This document shows positions 1 through 8,654 of a stretch of DNA of 64,000 nucleotides, one piece after another. The DNA comes from Ornithinimicrobium avium (lineage in GTDB: Bacteria; Actinomycetota; Actinomycetes; Actinomycetales; Dermatophilaceae). Within the stretch, counting starts at the first letter, position 1, and each line of letters opens with the position of its first letter. The stretch covers positions 3,038,001-3,102,000 of the forward strand of contig NZ_CP031229.1 of the NCBI RefSeq assembly GCF_003351765.1, given 5' to 3'. A model generated the notes under the pieces. The model had not been told where the DNA came from. It did no database searches and saw only the letters and a program-made list of their open reading frames with translations. The position numbers and the translations under genes are program-made.

Positions 1-1340
1 AGCTCACCGCTCCCTCGCAGCTGCCGCGGATGCTCGACATCGCGCTGCGGGAGGCCGTGGAGAAGCGGGGCGTGTCGGTGCTGGTGGTCTCCGGCGACGT
101 CGCCCTCGCTGAGGCGGAGCGGACCGAGCCGGTGCCGATCCCGCGCACCGCGCCCCGGATCCTGCCGTCCGTGGACGAACTGGACCGGGCGGTGGAGCTC
201 CTCGGCGGCTCGTCCAAGGTCACGATCCTCGCCGGTGCGGGCTGCGCCGGCGCCCACGACGAGGTGGTGGCGCTCGCCGACCGGCTCGCCGCGCCGGTGG
301 TGCACACCCTGCGCAGCAAGGAGCACCTCGAGCACGACAACCCCTTCGACGTGGGCCTGACCGGGCTGCTCGGGTTCGCCTCCGGCTACCGGGCGATGCT
401 GGAGGCCGACGTGCTGCTCATGCTCGGCACCGACTTCCCCTACCAGCAGTTCTACCCGCAGGACGCGACCGTCATCCAGGTCGACCTGCGCGGGGCCAAC
501 ATCGGGCGTCGCACACGCGTGGACCTGCCGATCGTCGGGACGGTCAGGGACACGGCCGCCGCGCTGCTGGAGCGGGTGCCGCGGCAGAAGAGGCGCAAGC
601 ACCTGGAGGACTCGCTCAAGCACTACCGCCGGACGAGGGAGAAGCTGGACGAGCTGGCCACCCCGAGCCGGCGCAAGGAGCCGATCCACCCGCAGTACCT
701 CGCCCGCCTCGTGGACCAGGTCGCCGCGGACGACGCGGTCTTCACCGCGGACGTCGGCTCGCCGGTGGTGTGGGCGTCGCGCTACCTGACGATGAACGGC
801 CGGCGCCGGCTGATCGGCTCGTTCAACCACGGGTCGATGGCCAACGCGCTGATGCACGCCCTGGGCGTCCAGGCGGTCGACCGGTCCCGGCAGGTCGTCT
901 CGCTCTCGGGCGACGGTGGGCTGGCGATGATGCTCGGCGAGCTGCTCACCGCCGTCCAGAAGAACCTGCCCGTCAAGGTCGTCGTGCTCAACAACGCCTC
1001 GCTCAACTTCGTGGAGCTGGAGATGAAGGCGGCCGGGTTCGTCACCTTCGGCACCGGCCTGGACAACCCCGACTTCGCGGCGGTCGCGCAGGCGATGGGG
1101 ATCAAGGGGGTGCGGGTGGAACGCTCGGCCGACCTGGAGGCGGGGCTGCGCGAGGCCTTCGCGCACGACGGGCCGGCGCTGGTCGACGTGGTCACCGACC
1201 GGCAGGAGATGTCGATGCCGCCGGCGGTCAAGCTGGAGCAGGCCAAGGGCTTCGCGCTCTTCGCGATCCGCACCGTGATGTCCGGACGCGGCGACGAGCT
1301 GCTGGACCTGGCCAGGACCAACTGGCGCCAGCTCTTCTGA
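1..1340 (+). CDS. poxB: Pyruvate dehydrogenase (quinone), 3' part
   Basis: ThDP- and FAD-dependent enzyme that oxidatively decarboxylates pyruvate to acetate and CO2 and feeds electrons to membrane quinone. The reading frame is open to the first base of the window, and the residues before the first Met (LTAPSQLPRM) match mid-protein PoxB, so the 5' end lies outside. Visible are the middle FAD-binding domain and the C-terminal ThDP domain with the GDGG...NN signature (SGDGGLAMMLGEL, then VVVLNNASLNF). The C-terminal segment (SGRGDELLDLARTNW) resembles the PoxB membrane-binding tail. Family members are about 570-600 residues, so roughly 140 residues are missing. The next gene is convergent, 5 bp away. 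Confidence 0.9.
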   Translation, partial: LTAPSQLPRMLDIALREAVEKRGVSVLVVSGDVALAEAERTEPVPIPRTAPRILPSVDELDRAVELLGGSSKVTILAGAGCAGAHDEVVALADRLAAPVVHTLRSKEHLEHDNPFDVGLTGLLGFASGYRAMLEADVLLMLGTDFPYQQFYPQDATVIQVDLRGANIGRRTRVDLPIVGTVRDTAAALLERVPRQKRRKHLEDSLKHYRRTREKLDELATPSRRKEPIHPQYLARLVDQVAADDAVFTADVGSPVVWASRYLTMNGRRRLIGSFNHGSMANALMHALGVQAVDRSRQVVSLSGDGGLAMMLGELLTAVQKNLPVKVVVLNNASLNFVELEMKAAGFVTFGTGLDNPDFAAVAQAMGIKGVRVERSADLEAGLREAFAHDGPALVDVVTDRQEMSMPPAVKLEQAKGFALFAIRTVMSGRGDELLDLARTNWRQLF

Positions 1341-1345
1341 GGCGC

Positions 1346-2314
1346 TCAGTCGTCCGTGCCGAGCGGCCCCTCGCCCGGGGCGGACAGGCTGAGCACCGCA
1401 CGGGTGATGAGAGGGTCCTCGTGCAGCCGGTCCTCGACCGCCTGGAGCCGCCCCCGCAGCACCGACTCGCGGTCGTCGGCGACCAGGTCCACGGCGGCGA
1501 TGACGAAGATGCGGGAGGGACCCACATACTCCATGTGGGCGAAGGTGACCTGCTCGATCTCCGGGTCGTCGAGCAGGGCGGAGAGCACCCGTCGGCGGGT
1601 GAACGGCGCCACCACCTGACCGACGAGGAACTGGCCGTTGCGCACGATGAGCAGGACCGCGACCAGACCGAGCAGCACGCCGACGAGGATCGAGCCGACC
1701 GCGTCCCACACCGCCTCCCCGGTGACCTCGTGCAGGGCCAGGCCGCCGGCGGCCAGCAGGATGCCGAGCAGGGCCGCGGCGTCCTCGAAGAAGACCGCCC
1801 GCAGGGTGGTCTGGCTGGTGTCCAGGACGAAGCGCAGGGGCCGCATCGCCAGCTTCGCCGCCCCGGCGCGGGTCTGGCGCAGGGCCTGGACGAAGGAGAC
1901 ACCCTCGAGCACGAACGCCACCGCCAGGACGGAGTAGGCGACCAGGTAGTCCTCGCCCGGTCCCTCGTCCTGCAGGGCGGAGATGCCGTGCATGACGGAC
2001 AGGATCGAGCCGGCGGTGAAGAGTCCGAACGCGGCGATCATCGACCACACGTAGGCGGCCCGGCCGTAGCCGAGCGGATGGGCGAGGTCCGGCTCCTTGC
2101 CGGCCTTGCGCTCGGCCACGAGGAGCAGCGCCTCGTTGCCGGTGTCGGCCCAGGAGTGGGCGGACTCGGCGACCATCGAGGCCGACCCGGTGAGGAGCGC
2201 GGCAGCCGTCTTGGCCACGGCGATGAGGGCGTTGGCGCCCAGCGCGATGAGTACCGTGAGCATGCTGCCGCCGTGCTCGTCCGCCTTGGTCGCCTGCGCG
2301 CCGGTCGTGGCCAC
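1346..2314 (-). CDS. Cation diffusion facilitator family transporter
   Basis: Predicted proton-coupled efflux pump for divalent metal ions such as Zn2+ in the cytoplasmic membrane. The 322-residue protein has hydrophobic helices from about residue 18 and the transmembrane metal-site motif HSWADTGNE (H53 and D57). A cytoplasmic C-terminal domain of about 90 residues follows. It is convergent with poxB and stands alone. Which metal is carried cannot be told from the sequence. Confidence 0.88.
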   Translation of the reverse strand: MATTGAQATKADEHGGSMLTVLIALGANALIAVAKTAAALLTGSASMVAESAHSWADTGNEALLLVAERKAGKEPDLAHPLGYGRAAYVWSMIAAFGLFTAGSILSVMHGISALQDEGPGEDYLVAYSVLAVAFVLEGVSFVQALRQTRAGAAKLAMRPLRFVLDTSQTTLRAVFFEDAAALLGILLAAGGLALHEVTGEAVWDAVGSILVGVLLGLVAVLLIVRNGQFLVGQVVAPFTRRRVLSALLDDPEIEQVTFAHMEYVGPSRIFVIAAVDLVADDRESVLRGRLQAVEDRLHEDPLITRAVLSLSAPGEGPLGTDD

Positions 2315-2481
2315 CTCGCCACGCTAGTCCCCGACGGCGTGCCGCGCCCGGTATGTGGTGAGGGGGCCTGGGTGACCCTGCTACCGCAAGCGCACGACAG
2401 GTGGTGGTGCAGCGGTGCCATCCGCAAGACCGGCATGCCAGTCCAGGTTCTGCGATGCCGTCAGCCCGAGGCCCCGAGAGC

Positions 2482-4599
2482 TCACTCCTCGATCCGCTCC
2501 ACGTCGTCCGCCACCGTGGGGACGGCCGGCGCGCGGTCGGGCTCGTGCGGCTCGGCGGGCGTGAGCACCGAGGCGTAGTCGTGCTCGTGGGAGTACCTCA
2601 GGAAGGCGAGATGCGCCTCATACCTGTCGAGCACGTCGCTGATCACCTGCTGGCGGGTCAGACCCATGAGGTCGTAGCCCTCGGTGCCGGTCTGGGTGAA
2701 GACCTCGACCTTGTAGAAGACGTCGTCGCCGCGGGACATCGGGCGGGCCCCGAGCGCCGGCACCGGGGCCTCGACCGCGGCGACCTGGTAGTGGAAGTCC
2801 CGGTGGTCGGCCTTGTCGATCACCAGCGTGTGCTCGGGGATCCCGGTCGGGGTGACGGTGGTCGTGGTGAACCGTGCGTCGTAGCCCTGCTCGCGGAACT
2901 CCTCGGCGACGTCGGACAGGGCCGGGCGGACCACCTCCTCGAGGAACTGGGCGACGACCTTCTGGGAGGGGTAGGCACGCAGCTGAGCGAGCCGCTGGCG
3001 CCAGGTCTTCTCCGGCACCTGCCCGCCGTGCGCCGCCGCAGAGCGACGGCGGATGACCTGGCCCTCGCGCTCCGCCCGCTCCATGCGCAGCACCTTGGAG
3101 AAGGAGGCCATCACGAGGTAGGCGACGACCGTCACGGGCAGGGCGAAGATGAGCGTCGCGTACTCCATCGTGGTGACCCCTCCGGCGACCAGCATGGCGA
3201 TCGTCAGCACGGCGGTGACGACCGCCCAGAAGATCCGCAGCCACTTCGCCCCGTCCTGGGCCGGTTTGGGGATGCTGGAGGAGAAGTTGGACATCACCAT
3301 CGCACCGGAGTTGGCGCTGGTGAGGTAGAAGAGCAGCCCGGACAGGGTCGCCAGCCCGATCAGGAAGGCGGCGCCGGGAAACCCCTCCAGCAGCGCGTAC
3401 CAGCCCTGCTCCGGCTCGGTCATCGCCAGCTCGGCGAACGCGGTGTTGCCGTGGAGCACCTCGAAGAGGGCGGAGTTGCCGAAGATCGACACGATGATGA
3501 AGTCGCACAGGACCGGTGCGGTGATGGCGGCGATGACGAACTCCCGCAGCGTGCGGCCACGCGAGATGCGGGCCAGGAAGAGCCCGACGAACGGTCCCCA
3601 GGCGAGCCAGAACGCCCAGAAGAACAGCGTCCAGCCGCCCATCCACTCCGCGCCGCCCGGGGCGTAGGCGAAGGTCTCCATCGTCCGTTGCGGCAGCGTG
3701 CCGATGAACCGGCCGATGTTGGCCACCATGGCGTTGAGCAGGAACGCGGTCTCGCCGGTCACCAGGATGTAGAGCATCATGGCGCCGGCGCACCACAGGT
3801 TCAGCTCCGAGACCAGGCGGATGCCCTTGTCGACCCCGGAGGTGGTGGCCGCGACGGTCATGACGACCGCGACGACCACCAGGGCGACCTGCAGCGCGAG
3901 GCCCTCCTGGAGGCCGAACAGCCAGGCGAATCCCACGTTGAGCAGGACGACGCCGATGCCCATCGAGGTGGCGACGCCGAAGACCGTGCCGATGAGGGCG
4001 AAGATGTCGATGAGGTCACCGGTGAGCCCACGCACCCGCTTGCCCAGGAGCGGGTAGAGCGCGGCCCGGATCGACAGCGGCATCCCCCAGCGATAGGCGA
4101 AGTAGCCCATCGCCATCCCGAGGAGGGCATACATCGACCAGCCGGTGATGCCGTAGTGGAACATGGTCCACACCACCGCGTCGCGCGTAGCCTCGACAGA
4201 CTGCGGCTCGGCCGACACCGGCACCATGTACTGGGTGACCGGCCCGGTCACCGAGTAGAAGAGCATGTCGATGCCCACGCCGGCCGCGAAGAGCATCGCG
4301 ACCCACGTGAAGAGGTTGTACTGCGGCCGCGAGTGGTCGGGGCCGAGCCGCACGCTGCCCTCCCGGGAGAAGGCCACCCACAGCACGAAGAGGATCACGA
4401 GGGTGACCGTCAGGACGTAGAACCAGCCCAGGTTCACCGCGATCCAGGTCACCGTGCGGTGCATCGTGCCGCGTGCCTGGTCGGGGGCGAGCATCGCCCA
4501 GGCCGAGAAGCCGAGGATGACGGCGCAGGAGACGCCGAAGACCCTCCAGTTGACGTGGGCGCCGCGGTGCTCGGCGAGCTCGGCAGGTCCCTTGCTCAA
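2482..4599 (-). CDS. betT: BCCT family choline/betaine transporter, BetT type
   Basis: Secondary transporter for quaternary-ammonium osmolytes, probably choline or glycine betaine. At 705 residues it has the twelve-helix BCCT core up to about residue 510, including the tryptophan-rich helix ITGWSMYALLGMAMGYFAYR. A soluble C-terminal tail of about 190 residues follows. Long tails of this kind are known in E. coli-type BetT (677 residues), where they tune activation by osmolarity; the same role here is inferred. No betaine biosynthesis genes are nearby. It is divergent from ndh, with 133 bp between the starts for both promoters. Confidence 0.9.
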   Translation of the reverse strand: MSKGPAELAEHRGAHVNWRVFGVSCAVILGFSAWAMLAPDQARGTMHRTVTWIAVNLGWFYVLTVTLVILFVLWVAFSREGSVRLGPDHSRPQYNLFTWVAMLFAAGVGIDMLFYSVTGPVTQYMVPVSAEPQSVEATRDAVVWTMFHYGITGWSMYALLGMAMGYFAYRWGMPLSIRAALYPLLGKRVRGLTGDLIDIFALIGTVFGVATSMGIGVVLLNVGFAWLFGLQEGLALQVALVVVAVVMTVAATTSGVDKGIRLVSELNLWCAGAMMLYILVTGETAFLLNAMVANIGRFIGTLPQRTMETFAYAPGGAEWMGGWTLFFWAFWLAWGPFVGLFLARISRGRTLREFVIAAITAPVLCDFIIVSIFGNSALFEVLHGNTAFAELAMTEPEQGWYALLEGFPGAAFLIGLATLSGLLFYLTSANSGAMVMSNFSSSIPKPAQDGAKWLRIFWAVVTAVLTIAMLVAGGVTTMEYATLIFALPVTVVAYLVMASFSKVLRMERAEREGQVIRRRSAAAHGGQVPEKTWRQRLAQLRAYPSQKVVAQFLEEVVRPALSDVAEEFREQGYDARFTTTTVTPTGIPEHTLVIDKADHRDFHYQVAAVEAPVPALGARPMSRGDDVFYKVEVFTQTGTEGYDLMGLTRQQVISDVLDRYEAHLAFLRYSHEHDYASVLTPAEPHEPDRAPAVPTVADDVERIEE

Positions 4600-4732
4600 G
4601 CCACTCTAGAGCTCCTTGTCGCTTGATCAGGGGGCGCCGGGCACCGGGGCGTCCTAGCCTGGGGAGGGCGCAGACGAGCTGAACCGGGATGGAGCAGCCC
4701 TTCCCGGCGCGAGGAGGAAGGAGAGAGCTGGA

Positions 4733-6103
4733 ATGTCGACGGACGCAGCGGGGCAGGCTCGCGTGGAGGAGTTCGCGCACGTGCAGCACCCGGACGAGCA
4801 GCACCACGAGGTCGTGATCGTCGGGGCCGGTTTTGCCGGTCTGGAGGTGGCCAAGAGGCTCGGGCGGGCCGGCATCGATGTCCTGCTGATCGACCAGAAC
4901 CTCTACCACCAGTTCCAGCCGCTCCTCTACCAGGTGGCGACCTCCCAGGTCGCTGTCGCTTCGGTGGCCAGCCCCCTGCGGAGCCTGCTGCACAAGCTGC
5001 GACGGCACGTCACCCTGCGCACCGCCACGGTCAGCCAGATCGATGCCGGGTCCAGGACCGTGACCACCAGTGACGGGTTGCGGTACCACGCGCAGATCCT
5101 CGTTGTCGCAGCGGGTGCCGTGGTGAACTTCTTCGACACTCCGGGGGCCGAGGAACACGCCTACCCGCTCTATTCGGTCGATGACGCGACCGCGCTGTCC
5201 TCGGCGATGCTCGGTGCTCTGGACAGAGCGGCCACCGGCCAGTCCGCGGTGGGTGAGGGGACCTTCAGCGTGGCGGTGGTCGGAAGCGGACCCACCGGGG
5301 TGGAGACGGCTGGGGCGATCGCGGAGAACATCAAGTACGTGGTGTCCCGGTACTACTCGCCGGAGTTCGCGGCCCGCTCGTGCCGCGTCCACCTGGTCGA
5401 CATGGTGGACACCGTGCTGGGACCGTTCTCCCAGGCCTCCCAGCACTACGCGGCGGACCGGTTGCGCTCCGTGGGTGTGCAGCTGCGGCTCGGCAGCGCC
5501 GTGTCGTCGGTCGATGCCGAAGGGGTCACGCTGGCCGACGGCAGCAGGATCCGTGCGGACATCGTCATCTGGGCGGGAGGGCTCAAGGCCAATTCCCTGC
5601 TCTCCGGCTCCGGTCTGGACACCGGGCGTGGCGGCCGCGTCGACGTGGCCGCTGATCTCACGGCGCCGGACGTCACAGGCGTGTACGTCCTGGGCGATGC
5701 CGCCAACATCGTCGACGCGAAGGGGCGCCAGCTCCCCCAGCTGGGCTCGGTGGCACAGCAGTCCGGCAAGCACGCCGCCCGCAACATCATGGCCGACCTC
5801 CGCGGCGAGCCCCGCACCCCGTTCACCTACCTCGACAAGGGCATCATGGCGATGGTCGGGCGGGGCGCGGCCGTCGCCGAGCTCGGAGCCGGTCGGCTGC
5901 GGGTGCTGGGGCCGGCCGCCTTCCTGGCCTGGTTGGCTGTCCACGCCGCCCTGCTGCCCGGCGTGAGCCAGCGGGTGACCGCGGTGACGAACTGGTGCCG
6001 GGACTACCTCTCGCACCGCCGTCCCCAGGTGGTGGTCCATCAACCCGCCGCCTACGACCACACGCGTGCCGGCAAGACTCCGAGCACTGCGTCACGACAG
6101 TAG
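4733..6103 (+). CDS. ndh: Type II NADH dehydrogenase (NAD(P)/FAD oxidoreductase)
   Basis: Single-subunit NADH:quinone oxidoreductase that passes electrons to the respiratory chain without pumping protons. The 456-residue protein has an N-terminal FAD Rossmann motif (VVIVGAGFAG, residues 27-36), the substrate-loop segment FQPLLYQVAT (61-70) and a second nucleotide-binding motif (VVGSGPTGVETAG, 182-194). The late signature GVYVLGDAAN is followed by QLPQLGSVAQQSGKHAA, as in Ndh-2. A hydrophobic region near the C terminus could attach it to the membrane. The chosen ATG follows a purine-rich GAGGAGGAAGG stretch. Confidence 0.88.
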   Translation: MSTDAAGQARVEEFAHVQHPDEQHHEVVIVGAGFAGLEVAKRLGRAGIDVLLIDQNLYHQFQPLLYQVATSQVAVASVASPLRSLLHKLRRHVTLRTATVSQIDAGSRTVTTSDGLRYHAQILVVAAGAVVNFFDTPGAEEHAYPLYSVDDATALSSAMLGALDRAATGQSAVGEGTFSVAVVGSGPTGVETAGAIAENIKYVVSRYYSPEFAARSCRVHLVDMVDTVLGPFSQASQHYAADRLRSVGVQLRLGSAVSSVDAEGVTLADGSRIRADIVIWAGGLKANSLLSGSGLDTGRGGRVDVAADLTAPDVTGVYVLGDAANIVDAKGRQLPQLGSVAQQSGKHAARNIMADLRGEPRTPFTYLDKGIMAMVGRGAAVAELGAGRLRVLGPAAFLAWLAVHAALLPGVSQRVTAVTNWCRDYLSHRRPQVVVHQPAAYDHTRAGKTPSTASRQ

Positions 6104-6175
6104 GCGGCGACCCGCTGAGCAGGTTCCTGCGCAGCGCGTAGGCGCTGATGACCCACCCGACCGGCGACACGCATG

Positions 6176-6290
6176 GTCCAGGGGCGGGCCAACAGTGTCT
6201 CCGGCGCAAGCCGCTGACCTGCGGCGGGACAAGTCGCCTCGCTGTTTGTTGTCTCACTATCTTGTCCGCATCCCTAGCCGTCGCGCCCAG
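6176..6290 (+). repeat. Degraded Tn7-like left end (E0)
   Basis: This stretch aligns with the left ends of E1-E4 over its inner half: GACCTGCGGC at 6215, GGGACAAGT, then TCACTATCTTGTCCGCATC. The distance from GACCTGC to CTTGTC is identical (45 nt) to that in E1, E3 and E4. The outer TGTAGGTTCTCG part is no longer recognisable. It suggests that vapBC once belonged to an older member of the array. Confidence 0.6.
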
Positions 6291-6360
6291 CTAGCCGTCA
6301 CTGCCCGGCTGAAAGTTCACTGGAACTTGCCCCTCGTCATGGAGGTGGCAGGAGTTCCGT

Positions 6361-6783
6361 TCAGAAACCGACGACTTGATAGTCGACGCCCAGCAGGTCG
6401 TAGGTCCGACGGGCACGCAGGTCCCGCGTGAGTAGGCGTCGCTCGTTGGCGCGGGCCGCCTCACCGACGAGCGCGTCGTAGACCGCACCACCGACGATGC
6501 CCGTCGTCGCCAGTCGAGGACGCAGCGCGCCGCTGGCACGCGCCGACAGCCACACCGCCTCGGGAAAGACGCGATCGATCAGCGTTGCGGCATCCGTGGC
6601 ATCGACGGCCAGCGGCCCGGGAAGCCGGGTCAGGACGGCCAAGAGCTCGTATGCCGCGTGCCCGGCAAGGGAGGGGCGATGCTCACGGACGGCCGCAAGA
6701 CACGGAACGTGTGCCGCGTGACCAGCGTCCAGCGCGGCGACCGCGACGCTGGTGTCGACCGCCCAGCGGTCAGCGCTGACCAT
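6361..6783 (-). CDS. vapC: VapC-like PIN domain toxin
   Basis: Predicted Mg2+-dependent RNase toxin of a type II toxin-antitoxin pair. The PIN fold shows the first acidic residue in WAVDTSVAVAALD, a central glutamate in YELLAVLTRLP, and the later acidic residues in GAVYDALVGEAA and LLTRDLRAR. The start at 6783 (MVSADRW) overlaps the antitoxin gene by 14 bp; an upstream ATG at 6804 is also possible. It is translated after its antitoxin on the same strand, the usual order for vapBC. Confidence 0.85.
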   Translation of the reverse strand: MVSADRWAVDTSVAVAALDAGHAAHVPCLAAVREHRPSLAGHAAYELLAVLTRLPGPLAVDATDAATLIDRVFPEAVWLSARASGALRPRLATTGIVGGAVYDALVGEAARANERRLLTRDLRARRTYDLLGVDYQVVGF

Positions 6784-7015
6784 CGTCCCGCCAGCGTTGG
6801 ACATCGGCGTCGGTCGTCGTCACGCCGGGCACGGCCTCGATGACCGGCCAGCCGTCGACCTCGACGATGCGCCGTGCCGACCTACGAAGGGGGGTGAGGA
6901 GCAGCCCGTCGCCGGTCAGGGTCACCTCGAACTGGACTTCGGGTCCCAGCCCAAGTTGATCCCGGGCCTCCTTGGGGATGACCACGCGCCCCGCCTTGTC
7001 GAGCGATGCCAACAT
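6770..7015 (-). CDS. vapB: VapB-like SpoVT/AbrB-fold antitoxin
   Basis: Small DNA-binding antitoxin of about 81 residues that should neutralise the PIN toxin and repress the operon. The N terminus, MLASLDKAGRVVIPKEARDQ, is a typical swapped-hairpin AbrB domain. The ATG at 7015 was preferred; 7024 is in frame and also plausible. A TATTAT box lies just upstream with no clear ribosome binding site, so leaderless translation is possible. E1 is inserted only about 65 bp upstream of the start, so the native promoter may have been cut off from its upstream sequence. Confidence 0.82.
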   Translation of the reverse strand: MLASLDKAGRVVIPKEARDQLGLGPEVQFEVTLTGDGLLLTPLRRSARRIVEVDGWPVIEAVPGVTTTDADVQRWRDDGQR

Positions 7016-7076
7016 GCCATCCATAATACCATCGTCATCGGGAGTGAGGCCGAGGGCGGCACGGGGAGAGAGAAGA

Positions 7077-7081
7077 AGAAA
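7077..7081. repeat. 5-bp target duplication of E1, left copy
   Basis: AGAAA directly precedes the TGTAGG terminus of E1. The identical AGAAA follows its CCTACA terminus at 20510-20514. Five-bp duplications are characteristic of Tn7-type transposition. Confidence 0.8.
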
Positions 7082-7184
7082 TGTAGGTTCTCGACCGATC
7101 TGTCGGGGAAGCAGGCGCCTGACCTGCAGACCGACAAGATCGCTGGACGTCGTCAGTCTCGCTAACTTGACGGAATCCTCACGG
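7082..7184 (+). repeat. Left terminal repeat of E1
   Basis: This copy begins TGTAGGTTCTCGACCGATCT and contains GACCTGCAG at 7121, CCGACAAGAT and CTAACTTGACGGAATCC. The same block recurs at 20525, 23408 and 24246 and, degraded, at 6176. The repeated TGTCGG/CCGACA cores are the likely TnsB-binding sites (inference). Confidence 0.78.
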
Positions 7185-7301
7185 CCGTGCCGCGGTCGGG
7201 ACTGCCCCTGCCACGTCCTCCCGCCTCGTGGTCTTTGCCGTGCGGGGGCCAAGGTGGGCACTGAGGGCGTGCCGCCGTCCGCCTTGACGGATGCAGTCGC
7301 G

Positions 7302-7341
7302 CTTCATATTTTGAACGTGAACATCACTCCAAAATCTGAAG
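7302..7341. promoter_or_regulatory. Inverted repeat upstream of glyoxalase/HxlR pair
   Basis: CTTCATATTTTG (7302-7313) and CAAAATCTGAAG (7330-7341) pair at 11 of 12 positions across a 16-nt spacer, 16 bp before the VOC start codon. It is the likely operator for the HxlR-type regulator encoded as the second gene of the unit. That assignment is inferred from position and symmetry. Confidence 0.6.
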
Positions 7342-7357
7342 CAGACGGGAGCAGTCC

Positions 7358-7732
7358 ATGTCCACCTATCTCACGGGTGTCCGCAATGTAGCCATCTACG
7401 TGCAGGATCCAGACCGTGCGCGCATCTTCTACGAGGGCCTGCTGGGACTGACCTTCATCTCCGAGCGGGCCCGTAGGATTCAGCTGGCCGTCGGGGAGAC
7501 CAGATTGCTGATCAGTCCAACCCACGTCGACGAACAGGACGCCACCGAAGCGCTCCACGGACGCTGCGAGGGGTACTTCGAGGTCGTCGACGTCGTCGAC
7601 CTCGTGGCCCGCCTGCGCCGTGAAGGGGTTCCGGTCACCCAGGAGCCCACGGACGAACCCTGGGGTGAGCGCGACGCGGTCGCGCTCGACCCGGACGGCT
7701 TTCCCGTGTTCCTCACACAGCGGGCGTCCTGA
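7358..7732 (+). CDS. VOC (glyoxalase/bleomycin-resistance fold) protein
   Basis: A 124-residue metal- or ligand-binding protein of the vicinal-oxygen-chelate superfamily. It begins with the typical first beta strand GVRNVAIYVQDPDRARIFYE and ends with DPDGFPVFLTQ. The two beta-alpha-beta-beta-beta units are complete. A purine-rich GGGAGCA precedes the ATG. It is followed 3 bp later by an HxlR regulator, and the pair is probably one transcript under the inverted repeat at 7302-7341. The substrate is unknown; resistance or detoxification would be usual for transposon cargo. Confidence 0.82.
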   Translation: MSTYLTGVRNVAIYVQDPDRARIFYEGLLGLTFISERARRIQLAVGETRLLISPTHVDEQDATEALHGRCEGYFEVVDVVDLVARLRREGVPVTQEPTDEPWGERDAVALDPDGFPVFLTQRAS

Positions 7733-7735
7733 CCC

Positions 7736-8068
7736 GTGTCCGGCGACGACCGGCACATTCCCGGGCCGGGACTGCACGCGGCGAGTCGGCTCCTCGGCCG
7801 GCCCTGGACACTGCTGATCCTCGCCACGCTGGCCGAAGAGCCCCGACGCTTCACCGAGATCGTCCAGATGTTGCGGGGGATCTCTACGAACCTGCTCAGC
7901 GACCGACTGCGCACCCTGGATGGCGCAGGCCTGATCGAACGCCAGGACGGCCCCAGCGTGTCGTCCTACAGCCTCACTCCAGCGGGCCAGGCGCTCGGCC
8001 CGGTCCTGGATGGCCTGGAGGAATGGGGCCAGGGGCTAGGCGCTCACCAGCCGGCACCACCGACATGA
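7736..8068 (+). CDS. HxlR family transcriptional regulator
   Basis: A 110-residue winged-helix regulator starting at GTG. It shows the HxlR core: LLGRPWTLLILATLAEEPRR, then FTEIVQMLRGISTNLLSDRL (recognition helix) and LIERQDGPSVSSYSLTPAGQ (wing). The N-terminal cysteine found in redox-sensing HxlR proteins is absent. It lies 3 bp after the VOC gene and probably controls that gene through the inverted repeat upstream of it. Confidence 0.85.
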   Translation: MSGDDRHIPGPGLHAASRLLGRPWTLLILATLAEEPRRFTEIVQMLRGISTNLLSDRLRTLDGAGLIERQDGPSVSSYSLTPAGQALGPVLDGLEEWGQGLGAHQPAPPT

Positions 8069-8379
8069 TGACGGCACCAGTAGTTCGCCGGTCAGACGAG
8101 GCACTCCTGGTGGCAGCACGTCCGCTGGTGATGATCGGTGTGGCGACGGGCTTCTTCGCTCTGCCGGTGCGTATGTGGAACCTCACCGCCTCAGCGAGTT
8201 GGGCGGCCACGCTGACAGCTGCGCAGGGCCTGCCTGTTCTCATCGCGAAGCCCGATCACGAGTTCCCTGGTCGACAACTTTCCTCGGATCCGGATCGCTG
8301 TGGCAAGTGCGCCACCGGAACCTCCCCGAGGACTGGAAGCACCGGCAGGAGAAGTCTGGCATCAACCCCGGCAGACTAG
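8065..8379 (+). CDS. Hypothetical small protein, possibly truncated
   Basis: An ATG overlaps the HxlR stop codon (ATGA). The first 60 residues look protein-like, with one hydrophobic segment (LVMIGVATGFFALPVRM). The C-terminal part is unusually rich in small and charged residues, and another frame (GSGSLWQVRHRNLPEDWKHR..., ending at 8402) looks more natural there. A frameshift or a junction near 8260 is therefore possible. No family was recognised. From here to 8654 nothing else can be assigned. Confidence 0.3.
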   Translation: MMTAPVVRRSDEALLVAARPLVMIGVATGFFALPVRMWNLTASASWAATLTAAQGLPVLIAKPDHEFPGRQLSSDPDRCGKCATGTSPRTGSTGRRSLASTPAD

Positions 8380-8654
8380 CCAAGAAGTACCAACCCGGGT
8401 GAGCCTGACAGGGGCCTCTTTGCGTCCACCCGGCGCCGTCGCCCTGGTGGCGTGCGTCAGGCGATGTACTGGCCGGCTGTGCGCTTTGGGAATGCTTAGG
8501 CGGCGACAGGCGGCATGAACTCAAAGTTTGCACCCCGGGCACGGGACGAGCGCGAGCGTTCAGCCAGCACGCGACCCGCTCGCGGACGGGGGCCAGAATC
8601 GTTGCACAGTGGGGGCTTGTGGGCAGCCCGGCATGTAGGGTGAAGCTATCGGCC

